From Aldrovandia affinis (taxonomy: Eukaryota > Chordata > Actinopteri > Notacanthiformes > Halosauridae): a stretch of 64,000 nucleotides of DNA. The translations under genes and the position numbers were made by a program. Shown in pieces: positions 22,794-35,071 of the stretch. Positions within the stretch are counted from its first letter, which is position 1. The number at the start of each line of letters is the position of its first letter. The notes under the pieces were generated by a model. That model saw only the letters and a list, made by a program, of their open reading frames with translations, had not been told where the DNA came from and ran no database searches. Where the stretch lies: NCBI GenBank assembly GCA_029706075.1, contig JAINUG010000396.1, forward strand, positions 186,001 through 250,000. The letters are read 5' to 3'.

Positions 22794-24030
22794 ATGTGTC
22801 TTGGGCATGGAGGAAGAGCTGCTGGCTTTTTGGTTGCTGGTTTCCCTCGAAAGAATCGTTTTGATTTAACTTTGTTTATTTTGTAGTTTGTTTTATTTTA
22901 TAAAAGAAGGTTATAAACTGGCCATTGGCCTGTTAGAACTCTGTTTTGGGGTTGGTCTTTCATCCACTCACCGCCTGGCAGGGTGGCCACCCCTGCCACC
23001 TTGCTACAAATGTGTCTGCTCATGTAAACAGCACCTAACAATGGAAGAAATACATTTAGCTTGAACGTAAACGGCGTATTCAGAATATCAATTCCAAAGG
23101 CATTCATATTGCGAATGTGCTCCTCCCGTAAATGCAGCCCCTGGCAATGCACACAAAAAGCATGACCGATGCCTACCTCACCAACCGTTGTGTTCTAACA
23201 CTCAGGTGTTGAAACCGTTTCATGTGACAACGAATACATGTACAATCCACCTTATGTACAAGTCAGTCAGGGGTAATGCACTGCGGATGAGTTGGTTGTT
23301 GAACATAACAGCACGACAGGGTCACGCAGAAGTTCCAACAACAACAATCCGATTTACTACAACAGACATTCCTACAACAACAAGACAGCTAACAACAACA
23401 GACTTTTTGAATCTCTCCTCATTCAGAACACTTCCCAGCATGCCATGGGCCAACACAAGGCACCAGTCCTCCAACGCTTGCCCAGGGTAATTGGATCAAT
23501 AGTAAGTATTGAGGGATGCTAGATAAGTGGGACACTTGTCCTTGTTCCCACTGACAAAACAACCACTGCCAACCTGTAGCTCAGAGACAGCTCCTGTCAC
23601 TGAAGAGATAGTGTGATGTCACACCTGGAAATCTATTTGATTGTCTGCTTTGTTCTGAAATAACTTAACATGAGCCATTGACTGATGTGTGCGTCCAAGC
23701 AAGTGTGAGTGTGTGTTGGTGTGAGCACAGGAACTCTGCACGGACACACAGACCGAAAGACTAACGGCAGTGTCAGAGCAGGATTCACATTCAGAGTGTC
23801 ACAAACGGGGGGAGAGAAGTTTAAATTCTTAACGCTATATAACGTGTCAATCTTAAAACAGATCAACAGAGAGATGGAGACCAGCTGTGACAGAAAGACA
23901 AACGGACAGTCTGCTTTGATGAATTCATTCATTTCATGATTATAAACTGCAGCATCTGCTGCACTCCTTTAAAATCATGCCAGAGCACTACCACAGCACT
24001 GACTAATAGCCTCAGAAAGGAGGCATAACA
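22794..24030. other. unassigned intron sequence, no gene seen
   Basis: Single-copy-looking DNA downstream of the L2 tail. A CAACAA-rich stretch at 23335-23400 keeps a frame open on the plus strand, but it shows no domain. No exon supported. Confidence 0.45.
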
Positions 24031-24245
24031 CGGAGGGGCCAGTGTGTAACACAGAGGAGCCAACAGAGGGGCCAGTGTGTATGACAGAGGGGCCAGTGTG
24101 TAACACAGAGGAGCCAACAGAGGGGCCAGTGTGTATGACAGAGGGGCCAGTGTGTAACACAGAGGAGCCAACAGAGGGGCCAGGGTGTAACACAGAGGAG
24201 CCAGTGTGTCATACAGTGGGGACAGTGTGTAAAATGCAGAGGGGC
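24031..24245. repeat. 54-bp minisatellite
   Basis: Units of about 54 bp built around CAGAGGAGCC, CAGAGGGGCCAGTGTGT and GTATGACAGAGGGGCC, about three full copies plus partial ones. Because 54 is divisible by three, all frames stay open, which explains the spurious open frames. Confidence 0.85.
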
Positions 24246-24930
24246 CTTTAGTAACATAAACTGATCTGGGAACAGTGGGGACAGGTCTCTGTGCCTCTCA
24301 TTAGCAATATTCTGATCTGGGGACAGTAGGGGCACTCTTCTCTACCCCTTTGTTGGAGCTATAATGAGAAGTTAAGTTGAGAACCTGTGAGTTATGTTAT
24401 GAGTTACATTTATTATGCATAAATATGGAATGTATTTACTTATTTGATTTATTAATGCCAAGGATAGTAAATTGGGTCACCTACCTCGTACTCACCTGTG
24501 TTTGATGTCGGGGACACGCCCCCTGTGCCCTGTGCGCAAGCTGGCCTACCGGCTTTAAATGAATGAATGAAAATGTTTGCCTAGCAGGTTAGATGGCGGA
24601 GAGCAACAGTTTTCCGACCACATTTCACACATTTCTCTTGGATGATTATAAGGTAAACGAAATCCTGCGCAAAGTTTGTTTTGTTGTTTGGAAAAGTCAA
24701 CCGGAGTTTTTGTTAATAAATCGCATTTCAGTTTTTATACAACTCCTCCGTGCGTGCTTTCTGGATTATGTGTGTCGGCGACTCCCCGCCTAACCTCAAG
24801 TGGCTAAATGGTTTTTGGTTATATGGATTAGTCACTACACACTTATTAGCAATATAAATTGATATGGGGACAGTGGGGACACTCCTTTGTACTCCCCATT
24901 AGTGCAGTAAACTGATTTTGGTACAGTGGC
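24246..24930. repeat. diverged ~60-bp tandem units split by an insertion
   Basis: Units around ATTAGCAATAT..TGAT.TGGGGACAGT.GGG.CACTC occur at 24250-24350 and resume at 24844-24930, with one insertion (24351-24839) between them. They are too diverged to count reliably. Confidence 0.5.
24351..24839 (+). mobile_element. probable solo LTR, 489 bp
   Basis: Starts TGTTGGAGC and ends CACTACA, so TG...CA. Flanks are CCCTT at the left and CACTT at the right, a 5-bp duplication with one mismatch. Inside are TTTAAAT near 24563 and an AATAAA poly(A) signal near 24716, in the order expected for U3-R-U5. It interrupts the ~60-bp tandem repeat. No internal retroelement sequence follows, hence solo. The short open frame at 24593-24793 has no recognised domain. 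Confidence 0.5.
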
Positions 24931-25085
24931 ATATTTGGCAGGCATCATAAATTCATAGGGGGCCGTTTACTGACAAAGCCCAGCTGGAGTGCGACACTGA
25001 GATGCTGCAACATGACAGCTGTGAAAACAAGCATTCAAGGCATTTACCCAGGCGACAAGAAACAGATATCAACCTGATTAAGTCA

Positions 25086-25087
<2 letters not shown>

Positions 25088-25124
<37 letters not shown>
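25088..25124. repeat. (GT)n microsatellite
   Basis: Perfect GT dinucleotides, about 18 units. Confidence 0.93.
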
Positions 25125-25126
<2 letters not shown>

Positions 25127-25249
25127 CCCCACCTCTTTGCGCATTAGAGACTCCTCTGGCAAATTGGCACCTTCAATCGGCCAGCGCCAACAGCACAAGA
25201 AGTGTAAGTCAGTACTGTTAGAGCATCTGTACTGGCGATAAACTGTAAG

Positions 25250-25735
25250 TCTGTACTTTCAGAGTGTCTGTACTGTCAGAGTGTCTGTACTGTCAGAGTG
25301 TCTGTACTGTCAGAGTCCGTACTGTCAGAGTGTCTGTACTGTCAGAGTGTCTGTACTGTCAGAGTCTGTACTGTCAGAGTGTCTGTACTGTTAGAGTCTG
25401 TACTGTCAGAGTGTCTGTACTGTCAGAGTCTGTACTGTCAGAGTGTCTGTACTGTCAGAGTCTGTACTGTCAGAGTGTCTGTACTGTCAGAGTGTCTGTA
25501 CTGTCAGAGTCTGTACTGTCAGAGTGTCTGTACTGTCAGAGTGTCTGTACTGTCAGAGTCTGTACTGCCAGAGTGTCTGTACTGTTAGAGTCTGTACTGT
25601 CAGAGTGTCTGTACTGTCAGAGTCTGTACTGTCAGAGTGTCTGTACTGTCAGAGTGTCTGTACTGTCAGAGTCTGTACTGTCAGAGTGTCTGTTCTGCCA
25701 GAGTGTCTGTACTGTCAGAGTCTGTACTGTCTGTG
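25250..25735. repeat. 17/15-bp minisatellite
   Basis: Alternating 17-bp units TGTCTGTACTGTCAGAG and shortened 15-bp units TCTGTACTGTCAGAG, roughly 30 in all with rare variants (GTTAGAG, GCCAGAG, TGTTCTG). The mixed length lets long frames rich in Cys, Val and Ser stay open on the plus strand; these are not genes. Confidence 0.95.
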
Positions 25736-27284
25736 AGAGGGCGGGGGCAGTACAGAAATACATTCTCACAGAATGTGTGCAAATACATAAGCAGAAATGG
25801 TTGGACGCAGGGGCGTGGTATGTATCTGACTCTCTCCCTGCTGTCTGGCTCTTACTTTACTGCACAACAATAAACCTAAAACCAATAAGCACACAGAGAG
25901 AGACATGCTCACAATCCATGCAGTTCCAGTGCCACAGGCTCCACCTGTTCTTATCAGGTCCTCACTAATCAAATCCATCAGCACTCACAGATTGCACCTA
26001 CTGACCAATAAACTGCTAATCAACCAAAAGGCATTGCTTTGCAAGCGGCAAAAATGTTAATATATCACAGAGCCATCCTTTGATTGCTCTTTGCAGCAGG
26101 GTAATATCTCAGAGCCATGCCGCGTCCAGCTTTTCTCTGTCTGAAACAGGGAAACGGGCCATTTCAACGCGGCCCATTGGTGACAGTAAGGATTTTCGGG
26201 CAACTCGTGAACAGAGGATTGTGCCACATGCACAGGACAAGTTCATTCAGTCTTCATGGATCACGTACTCTGAGGCATCCAATATGTGCATGGGCTGAAT
26301 GATTAAACCTCTCCGTTAAGAGAGAAAAATTTGTTTTTGCTCTTCCTCCCCTGCCCCGGCCCTGGCACAATATCCTATTATTCATAAGAACCGCAAGAAA
26401 CGTGTTTTTAAGCACAAGCAGTGGCAAAAGAGGTCCATTTAAACTCTTTCTCTCTCTCTCTCTCTCTTCATGGCGGGCTGAACGGAAAGATTATCATCTC
26501 TTGCAGGCAACAGGACTCTGAAGGTGTCCTCTAACTGCAAACCATCCATCTCATCCTCACAGAGTAAACTTTGTGTGTGTGTGTGTGTGTCTGTGTGTGT
26601 GGGGGACTCCGATGGAGAGGGGAGGGGACGGTGGGTTGGGCCGGGATTTGACTCTTCACTCGAGGGGGATTTAGTCAACACTTGGCGACCAAGCATACAG
26701 GTCTCTCAACACTGTCACAGTGAAATCCCCACAGGAGCCCAGTACTCACTGTGCGTTTACACGTGTAAGCATGTACGCAGATGGGAACACATAAACTTAA
26801 CATCCATTTTATTTCCTCCTTCTCTCATAAAAAAACCAATACTGCTCACAGCTAACAGCATGTCAGCAGCGTTGAATAATGCAGCGCTGTAGATTTCCCC
26901 CCCCTGTTAGAATAGAAAATAGACTGTGTTTATTATCATATAAAGTGAGTCTGGGCATATTTATGAGCGTCTGAAAGGAGTTCCAGCTCCCAGCAACACA
27001 ACATCACCACCCACATGACACCCAACACATCTCAGAGCCATCAACATCATCACAAACATCACAGGTACAATTACCACCATCCTTACCCTTGTTATTGTGG
27101 ATTTAATGTGTCTTTATTTAAAGAGAGGTAGTGTCGAATGTTCTGTTAGATATGGGTGATATTTGATGAATTTTTGAGGTTGAGGTTTTGATGAACATTG
27201 GAAACAAAGTAGAGATCAGAGGTCTGGCATAGCACAAAATGTAGTGCACATCATGCACACACACACACACAAACACACATACTG
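25736..27284. other. unique intron sequence, no gene supported
   Basis: Contains a (CT)n tract at 26445-26468 and a GT tract at 26572-26601. I examined 26470-26570 on both strands as a possible exon; no Par-3 similarity and no convincing splice pair were found. GC-balanced stretches at 26060-26330 could be conserved non-coding DNA, but this cannot be judged from one sequence. Confidence 0.45.
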
Positions 27285-27328
27285 TGTATATATATATATA
27301 TATACTATACATATATATATATACACCC

Positions 27329-27373
<45 letters not shown>
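27285..27373. repeat. compound (TA)n and (CA)n microsatellite
   Basis: TA repeats at 27287-27322 followed by CA repeats from about 27325 to 27373; further CA-rich sequence continues to 27420. Confidence 0.92.
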
Positions 27374-27383
<10 letters not shown>

Positions 27384-27835
27384 AGCACACACACACATGC
27401 ATGGATGAATACACACACACAAGTGTGTATTAGGAAGATCTATGTTGTGGAGGAAGAATTTAATTTGCATTATGGAGAAGCACTACATTTGGTTTGAGAT
27501 TGCACAGGCAATGTAAATAATTGCTTTGGGTGGAGTCAATGTGTCAACTGTGGGTGGAGTCAATGCCTCAGCATCTGTTTACAACAGTGCTGCATTCCAC
27601 CAATCAGGGCAAGTCCTGAGCTCTCACACCCCAGGACAAATGAATGCACAAACTACATAAAAGTTCACTACACTTTGTATCTGCAATAATGTCATAAAAT
27701 GCTTATGTTCCCACAGCTGGCTGTGTAATTAAAACCTTCTGTCTTTTATTGGGCATGTTAAAGAATACTCCCGCAAACTGTGCCACTGTGTCTTGCAAAA
27801 TTCACGGAATCATTAGAATAAATTATAGTAGTAGC

Positions 27836-27868
<33 letters not shown>

Positions 27869-28050
27869 TTAATTTCCACAAGGTCAATTTGTTTGCAGCA
27901 ACTGAAATACTAAAATACAATACAACTAAAATACAAAAGTAAAATAAACATGGTATTCATAAAAAATACATACATACACACATACATAAACACAAAATAC
28001 ATAAATAAATAATAAATAAAATAACTAGTACAATTAGTAAATTAGTATAA
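27374..28050. other. unassigned AT-rich sequence with (TAG)n
   Basis: A (TAG)n array lies at 27828-27867. No gene recognised. Confidence 0.5.
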
Positions 28051-28054
28051 TTAA

Positions 28055-29421
28055 CCCCCTGAGGTCCGTGCTTAGCTCAGAGCAGCTTTGTGATTTTGGT
28101 GTGGTCTGATATTTATCTAAATTTCATCAACTTAACACACACTTACTCCAAAGTGTTTGATATTTTTACTTGAAGGACAATCACAGCTACATTTATATGC
28201 CATCAATAGTTTGGTCAGTACCATATGCAGCTTGTAAATAGATCTACATTTTTCTGCCGTCACAAAAGTTGTGAAAGCACACACTAAACTATAGTGACGA
28301 ATTGTTTTGCCAATATGCGTTTGTTCATCAAGGTCTTGGTTATGTAAGGATGTCAAAATAGTTGAGCACATCTGAGATCTAAATAGCTAAAAACCTGTTT
28401 TTATCATAACTGGTCAAATTTAGGCTGTGGGAGGGCTATATGCTAATTTCCTGAATATTCATGACCCACACCTGAGGGTTGTCCACACCTGTAAGATCTG
28501 TCAGATGGGCCATCGCACTCTCAATGGCCATCAGACAAAGGCAAAAGCCAGAGTCTGTTTGGCAGTGGGCACAGGCACATGATCAAAAGTAGCCCGTTTT
28601 CTGGGTTTAAGATATTTATTTATCATTAAACGTCTGTAGGAAAACGAAAGCAAAATCCATGTCTGCGAAGACACGGAAAGACATAAACAAAACAAAACAA
28701 AATAACCAACGATCAGGAACAAACAAAGTAAAAACGGTAAATCCAAAACGTATCCAAAACTCGGAATAAACTAAACACTGGGAATCTAAACAACAATAAG
28801 CACACACAAACAAACAAGTTCTCGAGAGGCAAGAAACATTAATCACAATAGGTAGGCTACTATCAAGCTAAGCTAGATAATGTCCAAGCGCCGAAACAGA
28901 GAATGCCAGCTGGTTAAATATCCTCCCGTTAATTTTTCGCATCAGTTCGCAATAATTCTGATTATTTCCGTTTAGTGTCACAAGACGCGGAATTCATATA
29001 TTTTCACGAGTATTTGAAAACATGGGAAATAAAATAAATATCAGCATACAGTCTGTTGCTGGTAGATCGCAACCGTAAACACAGACAAGATGCAATATAA
29101 TGTCGGGACATTGTTTACACAGCGATTTCACACATGGCTCCACGCCCCTTCCCGAGACTAGCACCTAGTTACCATGTCAATAGAAGGGGGACAGTACTTC
29201 CAGGTAAAACAGAGAGGAAAAGGCAAGGTTTACTTTTGGTCTAATTAACCTAATTAAAAAAATCTCATATTATTTGCCAGTGCTCAAATTGGAAAGTCAC
29301 GATTCTAAGGTTTCTGTCAATGTTTTTGCCGCGTGTGTATGATAAAATCTTGCGAAGTTAGAAATAGTAATATACTTTTATTGCTGCTCGGATCGTCGGC
29401 GATCCAGTCGACCTCAGGGGG
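28055..29421. mobile_element. TTAA-target element e1 (1367 bp), non-autonomous
   Basis: Flanked by TTAA at 28051-28054 and 29422-29425. Ends CCCCCTGAGGTCC at the left and GACCTCAGGGGG at the right are terminal inverted repeats of about 12 bp. The left ~470 bp and right ~440 bp match element e2 (52622-57874), while the middle differs. An 18-bp near-palindrome lies at 29389-29406, 15 bp inside the right end. No transposase. piggyBac and Kolobok are both possible superfamilies. Confidence 0.83.
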
Positions 29422-29425
29422 TTAA

Positions 29426-29671
29426 TAAAAAATGTCTTGACAGACTGTTGAGTAGGTTGATGGCTGAGGGAATGAATGAGTGCTTGTATCTGTTTGTCTT
29501 AATTTTTGGTAGCCTAGAAGGGAACCAGAGGGAACAATTTGGAATTCCAAGTACAAGGGATGGTCACAGTCCAAAACAAAAACAACAAAGGGAACATTTG
29601 GGTCAGCAGACCTTCATCAGAGCGTTCTGGGATTTGAGCTCTGGGAAAAGACATGTCCGTTCTAAAAAAAA
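29426..29671. other. unassigned; possible old LINE 3' sequence
   Basis: Text such as GACAGACTGTTGAGTAGG and GATGGCTGAGGGAATGAATGAG resembles a dispersed fish repeat, but I cannot name it. No gene. Confidence 0.3.
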
Positions 29672-32600
29672 CTCCTCCTTGAGCCGCCACCTTACCGTGG
29701 TGGAGGGGTTTGCGTGTCCCAATGATCCCAGGAGCTAAGTTGTCGGGGGCTTCATGCCCCTGGTAGGGTCACCCAAGGCAAACAGGTCCTGGGTGAGGGA
29801 CCAGACAAAGCGTGGCTCACAAGACCCCCCATGACGACAAACAAAAATGGAAATACGTTTCCTCGCCCGGACGCTGGGTCGGGCCCCCTGGAGCCAGGCC
29901 CGGGGGTACGGCTCGAGGGCGAGCACCTGGTGGCCGAGCCTACACCTATGGGGCTCGGCCGGGCACAGCCCGAAGAGGCAACGTAGGACCCCCTTCCCAT
30001 GGGCTCACCACCCATGGGAGGGGCCAAGGGGGTCGGGTGCAGTGTGAGATGGGCGGCGGCCGAAGGCGGGGGCCTTGGCGGTCCGATCCTCGGCTGCAGA
30101 AGCTAGCTCTAGGGACGTGGAATGTCACCTCACTGGCGGGGAAGGAGCCTGAGCTGGTGCGGGAGGTCGAGAGGTTCCGGCTAGATATAGTCGGCCTCGC
30201 CTCGACGCATGGCATGGGCTCCGGAACCAGTCTCCTTGAGAGGGGTTGGAGTCTCTTCCACTCTGGAGTTGCCCCTGGTGGGAGGCGCCGAGCAGGGGTG
30301 GGAATACTTATTGCCCCCCGGCTCGTTGCCTGTACGTTGGGGTTCACCCCGGCAGACGAGAGGGTAGCCTCTCCTCCGCCTTCGGGTGGGGGGACGGGTC
30401 CTGACTGTTGTTTGTGCTTATGCTCCAAACAGCAGCTCAGAATACCCACCCTTTTTGGAGTCCTTGGAGGGGTTGTTGGAGAACACTCCTTCCGGGGACT
30501 CCCTCGTTTTGCTGGGAGACTTCAATGCTCACGTGGGCAACGATAGTGAGACCTGGAGGGGCGTGATTGGGAGGAACGGCCCCCCCGATCTGAACCAGAA
30601 TGGTGCTTTGTTGTTGGACTTCTGTGCCTGTCACAGATTGTCCATAACGAACACCATGTTCAAGCATAAGCGTGTCCATATATGCACCTGGCACCAGGAC
30701 ACCCTGGGCCGCAGTTCAATGATCGACTTTTGTGGTCGTGTCGCCGGACTTGCGGCCGCATGTCTTGGACACTCGGGTGAAGAGAGGGCGGAGCTGTCAA
30801 CTGATCACCACCTGGTGGTGAGTTGGCCGATGGTGGGGAGGATGCCGGTCAGGCCTGGCAGGCCCAAACGTATTGTGAGGGTCTGCTGGGAACGTCTGGC
30901 AGAGTCTCCTGTCAGAAGGAGTTTCAACTCCCACCTCCGGGAGAGCTTCAACCATGTCCCGGGGGAGGCGGGGGACATTGAGTCCGAGTGGGCCATGTTC
31001 CGTGCCTCTATTGTCGAGGCGGCTGACCGGAGCTGTGGCGCAAGGTCGCCGGTGCCTGTCGCGGCGGTAATCCCCGAACCCGCTGGTGGACACCGGCAGT
31101 GAAGGATGCCGCCAAGCTGAAGAAGGAGTCCTATCGGACCTTTTTGGCCTGTGGGACTCCGGAGGCAGCAGATGGGTATCGGCGAGCCAAGCGGAGCGCG
31201 GCTTCGGCGGTCGCTGAGGCAAAAACTCGGGCATGGGAGGAGCTCGGTGAGGCCATGGAGAACGACTTCCGAACGGCTTCGAGGAGGTTCTGGACCACCA
31301 TCCGGCGTCTCAGGGAAGCAGTGCACTGTCAACACTGTGTACAGTGGGGATGGGGGTGCTGCTGACCTCGACCGGGACGTTGTGGGTCGGTGGAGGGAAT
31401 ACTTCGAAGACCTCCTCAATCCCACCGACACGCCTTCCAGCGAGGAAGCAGGGTCTGGGGACTCGGGGGTGGGCTCTCCTATCTCTGGGGCTGAGGTCGC
31501 CACGGTGGTTAAAAAGCTCCGTGGTGGCAGGGCCTCGGGGTGGATGAGATCCGCCCGGAGTCCCTCAAGGCTCTGGATGTTGTGGGGCTGTCTTGGTTGA
31601 CACGACTCTGCAGCATCGCGTGGACATCGGGGCAGTGCCTCTGGACTGGCAGACCGGGGTGGTGGTCCCCTCTTCAAGAAAGGGGACCGGAGGGTGTGTT
31701 CCAACTACAGGGGGATCACACTCCTCAGCCTCCTGGTAAGGTCTATTCAGGGGTTCTGGAGAGGAGGGTCCGTCGGATGGTTGAACCTCGGATTCAGGAG
31801 GAGCAATGTGGTTTTCGTCCTGGTCGCGGAACTGTGGACCAGCTCTACACCCTCCGCGGGTCCTGGAGGGTGCATGGGAGTTTGCCCAACCAGTCTACAC
31901 ATGTTTTGTGGACTTGGAGAAGGCTTTCGACCGTGTCCCTAGGGAGTCTTGTGGGGGTGCTCCGGGAGTATGGGGTACCGGACCCCTTGATACGGGCCAT
32001 TCGGTCCCTGTACGACCGGTGCCAGAGCTTGGTCCGCATTGCTGGCAGTAAGTCGGACTTGTTCCCGGTGAGGTTGGACTCCGCCAGGGCTGCCCCTTTG
32101 TCACCGGTTCTGTTCATAACCTTTATGGACAGAATATCTAGGCGCAGCCGGGGCATTGAGGGGGTCCGGTTCGGTGGCCTGAGGATTGGGTCACTGCTCT
32201 TTGCAGATGATGTGGTCCTGTTGGCTTCATCGGGCCGTGACCTCCAGCTCTCGCTGGAGTGGTTTGCAGCCGAGTGTGAAGCGGCTGGGATGAGAATCAG
32301 CACCTCCAAATCCGAGACCATGGTTCTCAGCCGGAAAAGGGTGGAGTGCACTCTCCGGGTCGGGGAGGAGATCCTGCCCCAAGGGGAGGAGTTTAAATAC
32401 CTCGGGGTCTTATTCACGAGTGAGGGAAGGATGGAGCGGGAGATCGACAGGCGGATTGGTGCGGCGTCGGCAGTGATGCAGACGCTGCATCGGTCTGTCG
32501 TGGTAAAGAGGGAGCTGAGCCTAAAGGCAAAGCTCTCGATTTACCAGTCGATCTATGTTCCTACCCTCACCTATGGTCACGAGTTGTGGGTAGTGACCGA

Positions 32601-32757
32601 AAGAACGAGATCGCGAATACAAGCGGCTGAAATGAGTTTCCTCCGCAGGGTGTCTGGGCTCTCCCTTAGAGATAGGGTGAGGAGCTCGGTCATCCGGGAG
32701 GGGCTCAGAGTAGAGCCGCTGCTCCTCCGCGTCGAGAGGAGCCAGATGAGCTGCATC
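29672..32757 (+). mobile_element. RTE/I-like LINE, 5' end present, 3' end missing
   Basis: Non-LTR retrotransposon with an apurinic-type endonuclease followed by reverse transcriptase. The start, GCCGCCACCTTACCGTGG, is a recurrent 5' end of this fish family. Frames give LALGTWNVTSLAGKEPELV (endonuclease N-terminus), [10 protein letters not shown] around 30520, [10 protein letters not shown] around 30800, then RT blocks EEQCGFRPGRGTVDQLYTL, SLLFADDVVLLAS near 32200, and YVPTLTYGHELWV. At least four frame changes (about 30390, 31100, 31370, 31540) make it a pseudogene. It stops near 32757 inside the C-terminal domain, joined to BEL/Pao gag. Truncation at the 3' side is the reverse of normal LINE truncation. 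Clade (RTE against I/Nimb) not settled. Confidence 0.8.
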
Positions 32758-34771
32758 TTTACCTCGACAGAACCCACATGTGGTAGTACGAATACCAGTA
32801 GTGTTATTTTGTTGTTGTTGTTGAACTTGTTGTTGTTGTTGCTTGAAGGAATGGCTGGTAGGGTTGCTGTCAGCCACCACTGCCACTGTAGTGGCAAAAC
32901 TGCTCCCTCTACTCTTTGATGGTTTTGGCTGTTGTTTAAGGTCTGCTGTCCTGGTCCTGGGGACCACCTTTTTTGCCAGAGAGTGGATCTTGTATATCTC
33001 CAAACAATGGGTCTAAAAGGATTTCAGCTTGTCTCTATGAATTCCACGAGGTGTTGGAATCTCGCCCTCTGGCTGGTTCTTACCATTGAGCTGCTGTCCT
33101 CCATTTATCTCGTAGCTTGTAAGGAAGCTTAGATGTCATCAGCCTTAGATTGGAGGGAATGTCAAGCTCCTTCAGATACTTTAAGTCCTGCATGGCGTTA
33201 TAGCATCCCCGTAGGTAGAGTGCATAGGCCTGCAGTGCTTTTCCATCATCTGCCTTGATGGCAGTCCAGCTCAATGCTTTCTCCAAGTATGCGTTTGTGA
33301 CCTTGACCTAATTTCCAAAATGTTTCTTTAATAGCCATTTGGCTTCAGCATAACCCTGACGTGCATCCATGTTCAGACAGTTGTGAACAAGGTCCCTGGG
33401 CTGGTCTGAGGTGTACTGCTCAAGAAAGTAGAACCTGTCCTGACTGCTACTTGTCTTGTCCTCAACTAAGTATTCGAATGCATGTATGAATGACTGATAG
33501 GTGAGCGGGTCACCGTTAAACACAGTGATCTCCCTAGCTGGGAGTAAGGCCAGCTTTTGCTGCATGATGATGAGGTCAGCAATGTCACACTGCCCCCTAG
33601 TGTTGGGAGCATCATGGCTGGTGGTTGAATTGGCCTCCTTATTGTGATCTCTGGGTTGACTTGACCTTCTCATCATTATGTATTCTTATGTTCTTATGTA
33701 GGTTCCCATTGGCCTGGGGGGTATAAAACCCCTTGTAAAGGTGTTTTGGGAACTAAATTGAGTTGATAGAACTCTATCTCGGGAGAGTCAGGTTCCACAT
33801 GTTCTGTGGTTTTGGTTTTACAAGAATAAAAATAGGCGTTCATGGCATCTCCCTGAGCTTGATCGTCCAGGTCCTCACTTTGAAGGACTTCCATTTTGGC
33901 AGCTGATGCTGCTATCTCTGTTTCCAGCTCCATCCCTTCCATTTTTGTTTTCAATTCCAACTCCTGAAGTTGTAGGTCATGTTTGGCCTTTAATGCTGTG
34001 GCACGGGCTAATAAAGCTGCTTTCTCAGCTGCTGCCTTTTTGCATGCTGAAGAGACTGAGGAGGTCCTTGATCCTGTTTTGGATTGTCCAGATTTGTGTG
34101 ATACATTAGAAATGCTGTCCTCCAGTGCAACCTGTGGTTGAGCATGCTCCTTTATTAATGTATCCTTTTTCCATGTTTCAATTTCCTTAGCAAAGTAATA
34201 CAAATTAGTCATTCTGGCCTCATACCATTCCACTTCATCATTTTCCAGCGGTAAAATACCAACAAAAGTAGCATTTATTTGCATTCAAACAAAATATATT
34301 CTCTGCAGTTTCAACATAAATCCAATACGATTAATCCAATAAAACAATACCTTTTGTTTGCGTGGGTGAGTGTGGTCAAAAACTGTTTCGCTCCCCGTCT
34401 GACGAGGACTCTCTCCAGGTGAGCAGCATTTCATTGATTACACAGATTTCTATACTAACAGGATTACATGAAGAGGGAGCCATCCAGAGGTAAGCGTAAG
34501 ATAACTAAGGCAAGTAATATACACATATACACAGTGATATACACATAATTCCATATCCTATAGAATGCATCAAACCATAACTAAGGTAAGTGATTAATAT
34601 AAACATAATTCCATATCCTATAGAATGCATCAAGCCATAACTAAGGTAAGTGATTAATATAAACATATTGTTTGATACATGTTTACATTCATATTTTTAT
34701 GTTTTTTTATGTTTCCTTTTTCACTGGTCAAATTAACCAAATCAACTTAAAGGTCAATTGTGGCTCCAACA
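32758..34771 (-). mobile_element. partial BEL/Pao retrotransposon (gag and 5' LTR only)
   Basis: Minus-strand copy of the 5' part of the element at 48116-59983. The LTR starts (gene sense) at 34771 with TGTTGGAGCC. Gag-like frames follow at 34284-33694, 33676-33308 and 33286-33080, then a Gln-rich segment and CGFCRGK at 32840-32760, where the element is cut off. The same premature stops seen in the other copy are present, so decay preceded duplication. Nothing of protease, reverse transcriptase or integrase remains. Confidence 0.8.
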
Positions 34772-34849
34772 ATTACAATTACCTTAACTGCCTAATATAA
34801 TTTAAAGTGAACATATATAGGCCTAGCTATGTTAAGAGTGAAGGACTGT

Positions 34850-35071
34850 CACTGCCAAACCCGCAGCATCCAGAATGGATTATCCTCCTGACAAGTGCGC
34901 CGAACTGTGGCGCGAATCTAGGTGTCTCATGCCTCATGCTGCATGGAGAATTGCTTTTTTAAATTTTTAAATTTTTGTATTTCGCACGACTGCTCGACTA
35001 AAACAAATCTCGGTCGACCAACAGCCTATCGACCAAACAATCGACCAGTCAACTAAATGGGGTCAGCCCTA
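34850..35071 (+). mobile_element. hAT terminal fragment
   Basis: Right end GGGGTCAGCCCTA with TCGACCAACAG-type sub-terminal sequence. It is the same type as 46853-46920, where TAGGGCTGTCCCC opens the element. Left limit approximate; no transposase. Duplicated at 60061-60283. Confidence 0.55.

Noticed and set aside
25264..25968. 234-residue plus-strand frame rich in Cys, Val and Ser
   Set aside because: Translation of the 15/17-bp minisatellite TGTCTGTACTGTCAGAG; no evidence of a gene.
26439..26696. Possible minus-strand exon containing EDEMDGLQLEDTF
   Set aside because: No convincing splice pair, no similarity to Par-3 or another family I know, and flanked by CT and GT simple repeats.
28055..29421. 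CRISPR-like or phage-type feature from repeated GGGGG/CCCCC ends
   Set aside because: Explained by transposon inverted repeats with TTAA duplications in a vertebrate intron.
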